Assembly (NCBI GenBank): GCA_964483105.1
Contig: CAYZZU010000033.1
Coordinates: 1 to 23,820, forward strand
Length of the DNA: 23,820 nucleotides
Direction: 5' to 3'
Origin: CAYZZU01 sp964483105
GTDB taxonomy: Bacteria > CG2-30-53-67
In this document: in pieces, positions 22,665 through 23,820 of the stretch
Numbering within the stretch: position 1 is the stretch's first letter
Layout of the letters: every line of letters starts with the position of its first letter
The notes under the pieces: generated by a model
What the model was told of the DNA's origin: nothing
What the model saw: only the letters and a program-made list of their open reading frames with translations
The model's database searches: none
Program-made: the position numbers and the translations under genes

Positions 22665-23820
22665 TCAAAAACGTTCAAACTTCCCGTCACTCTCACCGTC
22701 TTTCACCTCAATCTCGTACCCGGAGGCACGACGCGTCTCCCCCACTGCACGGGGGTAGGTCGTCCCGGACAGAACATTCTGTGCCTTTTCATGCAGGGCC
22801 TGCGTAAGCCGGGAGGCCGAAGAACGATGGACCTGAATCTCTTCCTTTCGTAAGGCTTGTTCCGAAGGTTTTTGTTTCCCATCACTTTTCCGGAATTTGA
22901 AGAATTCCATGGCACTTTGAAGCTGCTCGGCCTGGGCCGCCAGTTCCTCGGACGTGGTGGCCATCTCCTCGGAAGCCGCGGCGTTCTGCTGAATCACCTG
23001 GTCCAGTTGCTGGATCGCCTGGTTGATCTGCTCGGCGCCCGCGTTCTGTTCACTACTCGCAGCATTGATCTCCTGTACCAGATCGGCGGTTTTCCGGATG
23101 TCCGGAACGATTCTCGCCAGCATTTCGCCCGCCCTCTCGGCCACCTCCACGCTGGCTCCGGACAATTGGCTGATCTCGGCCGCGGCGGTCTGGCTTCTCT
23201 CCGCGAGCTTTCGTACCTCGGCGGCCACAACGGCGAATCCCTTACCGTGCTCACCCGCCCGGGCCGCCTCGATCGCCGCGTTCAAGGCCAGCAGATTCGT
23301 CTGCCGGGCGATCTCCTCGATGATCGATATCTTGTCGGCAATTTCCTTCATGGCATTCACCGACTCCGAGACCGCTTTACCACCTTCCATCGCGTTTTCG
23401 GCCGATTTCACAGCTATTTTCTCGGTCTGTCTGGCATTATCAGCATTCTGCTGAATATTGGAGACCATTTCCTCCATGGAGGAGGAAACCTCCTCGGCGG
23501 CCGCGGCCTGCTCGGTCGCTCCCTGGGATATTTGCTCCGAGGTCACGGAGAGTTCCTGACTTCCGGAAGCCACGCTACTCGCTGCCGTCAAGATTTCGAT
23601 CACCGACTTGGAAACGGAGCGCGTGATCAGCACAGCAAACAGCAGTCCGACCAGGAGCGCGGACAGTGCGACCAGGAGTGCCTCTCGCGCACTCTTCTCC
23701 GCGTCGGCATTCGTCCTGTCCGCGGTGCTCTTCATGCTTTTCTCCACATCCCTGACATAGGCCTCCACGACCGGCTCGATCTGATGAACCGCCGAGCGCA
23801 TCCCGGCAATGGACTGTGCG
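22665..23820 (-). CDS. Methyl-accepting chemotaxis protein, C-terminal part (N-terminus outside window)
   Basis: The frame stays open to the window edge (AQSIAG precedes the first Met in view, at 23801), so the gene continues beyond 23820. From that Met: residues ~1-40 are the end of the periplasmic sensor or its stalk, ~41-60 a membrane helix (ALLVALSALLVGLLFAVLIT), and a short linker follows without a clear full HAMP domain. The cytoplasmic coiled coil has its signalling tip at ~164-195 (EIARQTNLLALNAAIEAARAG), which contacts CheA and CheW. After the coiled coil (~300) is an ~80-residue charged linker ending KFERF, which fits the x-[HFYW]-x-x-[HFYW] pentapeptide that tethers adaptation enzymes. 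Ligand is unknown. It is probably the first visible gene of an operon with cheB and cheD. Confidence 0.95.
   Translation of the reverse strand, partial: AQSIAGMRSAVHQIEPVVEAYVRDVEKSMKSTADRTNADAEKSAREALLVALSALLVGLLFAVLITRSVSKSVIEILTAASSVASGSQELSVTSEQISQGATEQAAAAEEVSSSMEEMVSNIQQNADNARQTEKIAVKSAENAMEGGKAVSESVNAMKEIADKISIIEEIARQTNLLALNAAIEAARAGEHGKGFAVVAAEVRKLAERSQTAAAEISQLSGASVEVAERAGEMLARIVPDIRKTADLVQEINAASSEQNAGAEQINQAIQQLDQVIQQNAAASEEMATTSEELAAQAEQLQSAMEFFKFRKSDGKQKPSEQALRKEEIQVHRSSASRLTQALHEKAQNVLSGTTYPRAVGETRRASGYEIEVKDGESDGKFERF

Noticed and set aside
21513..22853. Long plus-strand open frame (446 codons) opposite cheB
   Set aside because: It is antisense to a fully conserved CheB. The His/Arg/Pro-rich translation is typical of a shadow frame in GC-rich DNA.

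Overview
The window is GC-rich, densely coding DNA from a motile diderm bacterium. Two heptosyltransferase-family (GT9) proteins imply an outer membrane. A sigma-54 (-24/-12) promoter and a sigma-28-type flagellin promoter show a tiered flagellar regulon. The order flagellin-flaG-fliD-fliS-(fliT/flgN-like), followed by chemotaxis genes, resembles Desulfobacterota/'Deltaproteobacteria' and relatives. That assignment is inference; no rRNA or other phylogenetic marker is present.

Layout. (1) 256-3582, plus strand: a B12-binding-type radical SAM protein, then a GT9 glycosyltransferase fused to a sulfotransferase domain. (2) 3754-14700: a near-consensus sigma-54 promoter followed by three tightly packed genes. 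The first is a 2605-residue protein with two GT4 and four GT2 glycosyltransferase modules alternating with TPR blocks. The second is a 459-residue GT2-TPR protein, in the same reading frame as the giant and separated from it by one TGA and seven codons. The third is a GT9 protein with a long C-terminal extension. (3) 14698-21017: a sigma-28-like promoter whose -35 overlaps the stop codon of the last glycosyltransferase gene, a leader of about 220 nt rich in AAGGA motifs, then flagellin, a strong hairpin, flaG, an unusually large fliD (1152 aa, three internal repeats), fliS and a small flagellar-chaperone-like gene. (4) 21007-23820, minus strand: an MCP (N-terminus beyond the window), cheB and cheD, probably one operon, meeting the flagellar genes tail to tail with an 11-bp overlap.

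How the genes may work together. Glycosyltransferases directly upstream of flagellin, transcribed from a sigma-54 promoter, suggest a flagellin (and perhaps FliD cap) glycosylation island. The giant protein looks like an assembly line: several transferases on one TPR scaffold that could bind unfolded flagellin or a growing glycan. The GT9-sulfotransferase fusion suggests a sulfated glycan, but whether it acts on flagellin or on LPS cannot be told from sequence. No sugar-nucleotide or nonulosonic-acid biosynthesis gene and no maf gene is in the window. The chemotaxis operon supplies receptor, methylesterase and deamidase.

No tRNA, rRNA, CRISPR array, insertion sequence or phage gene was seen. 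No gap between genes exceeds about 255 bases.
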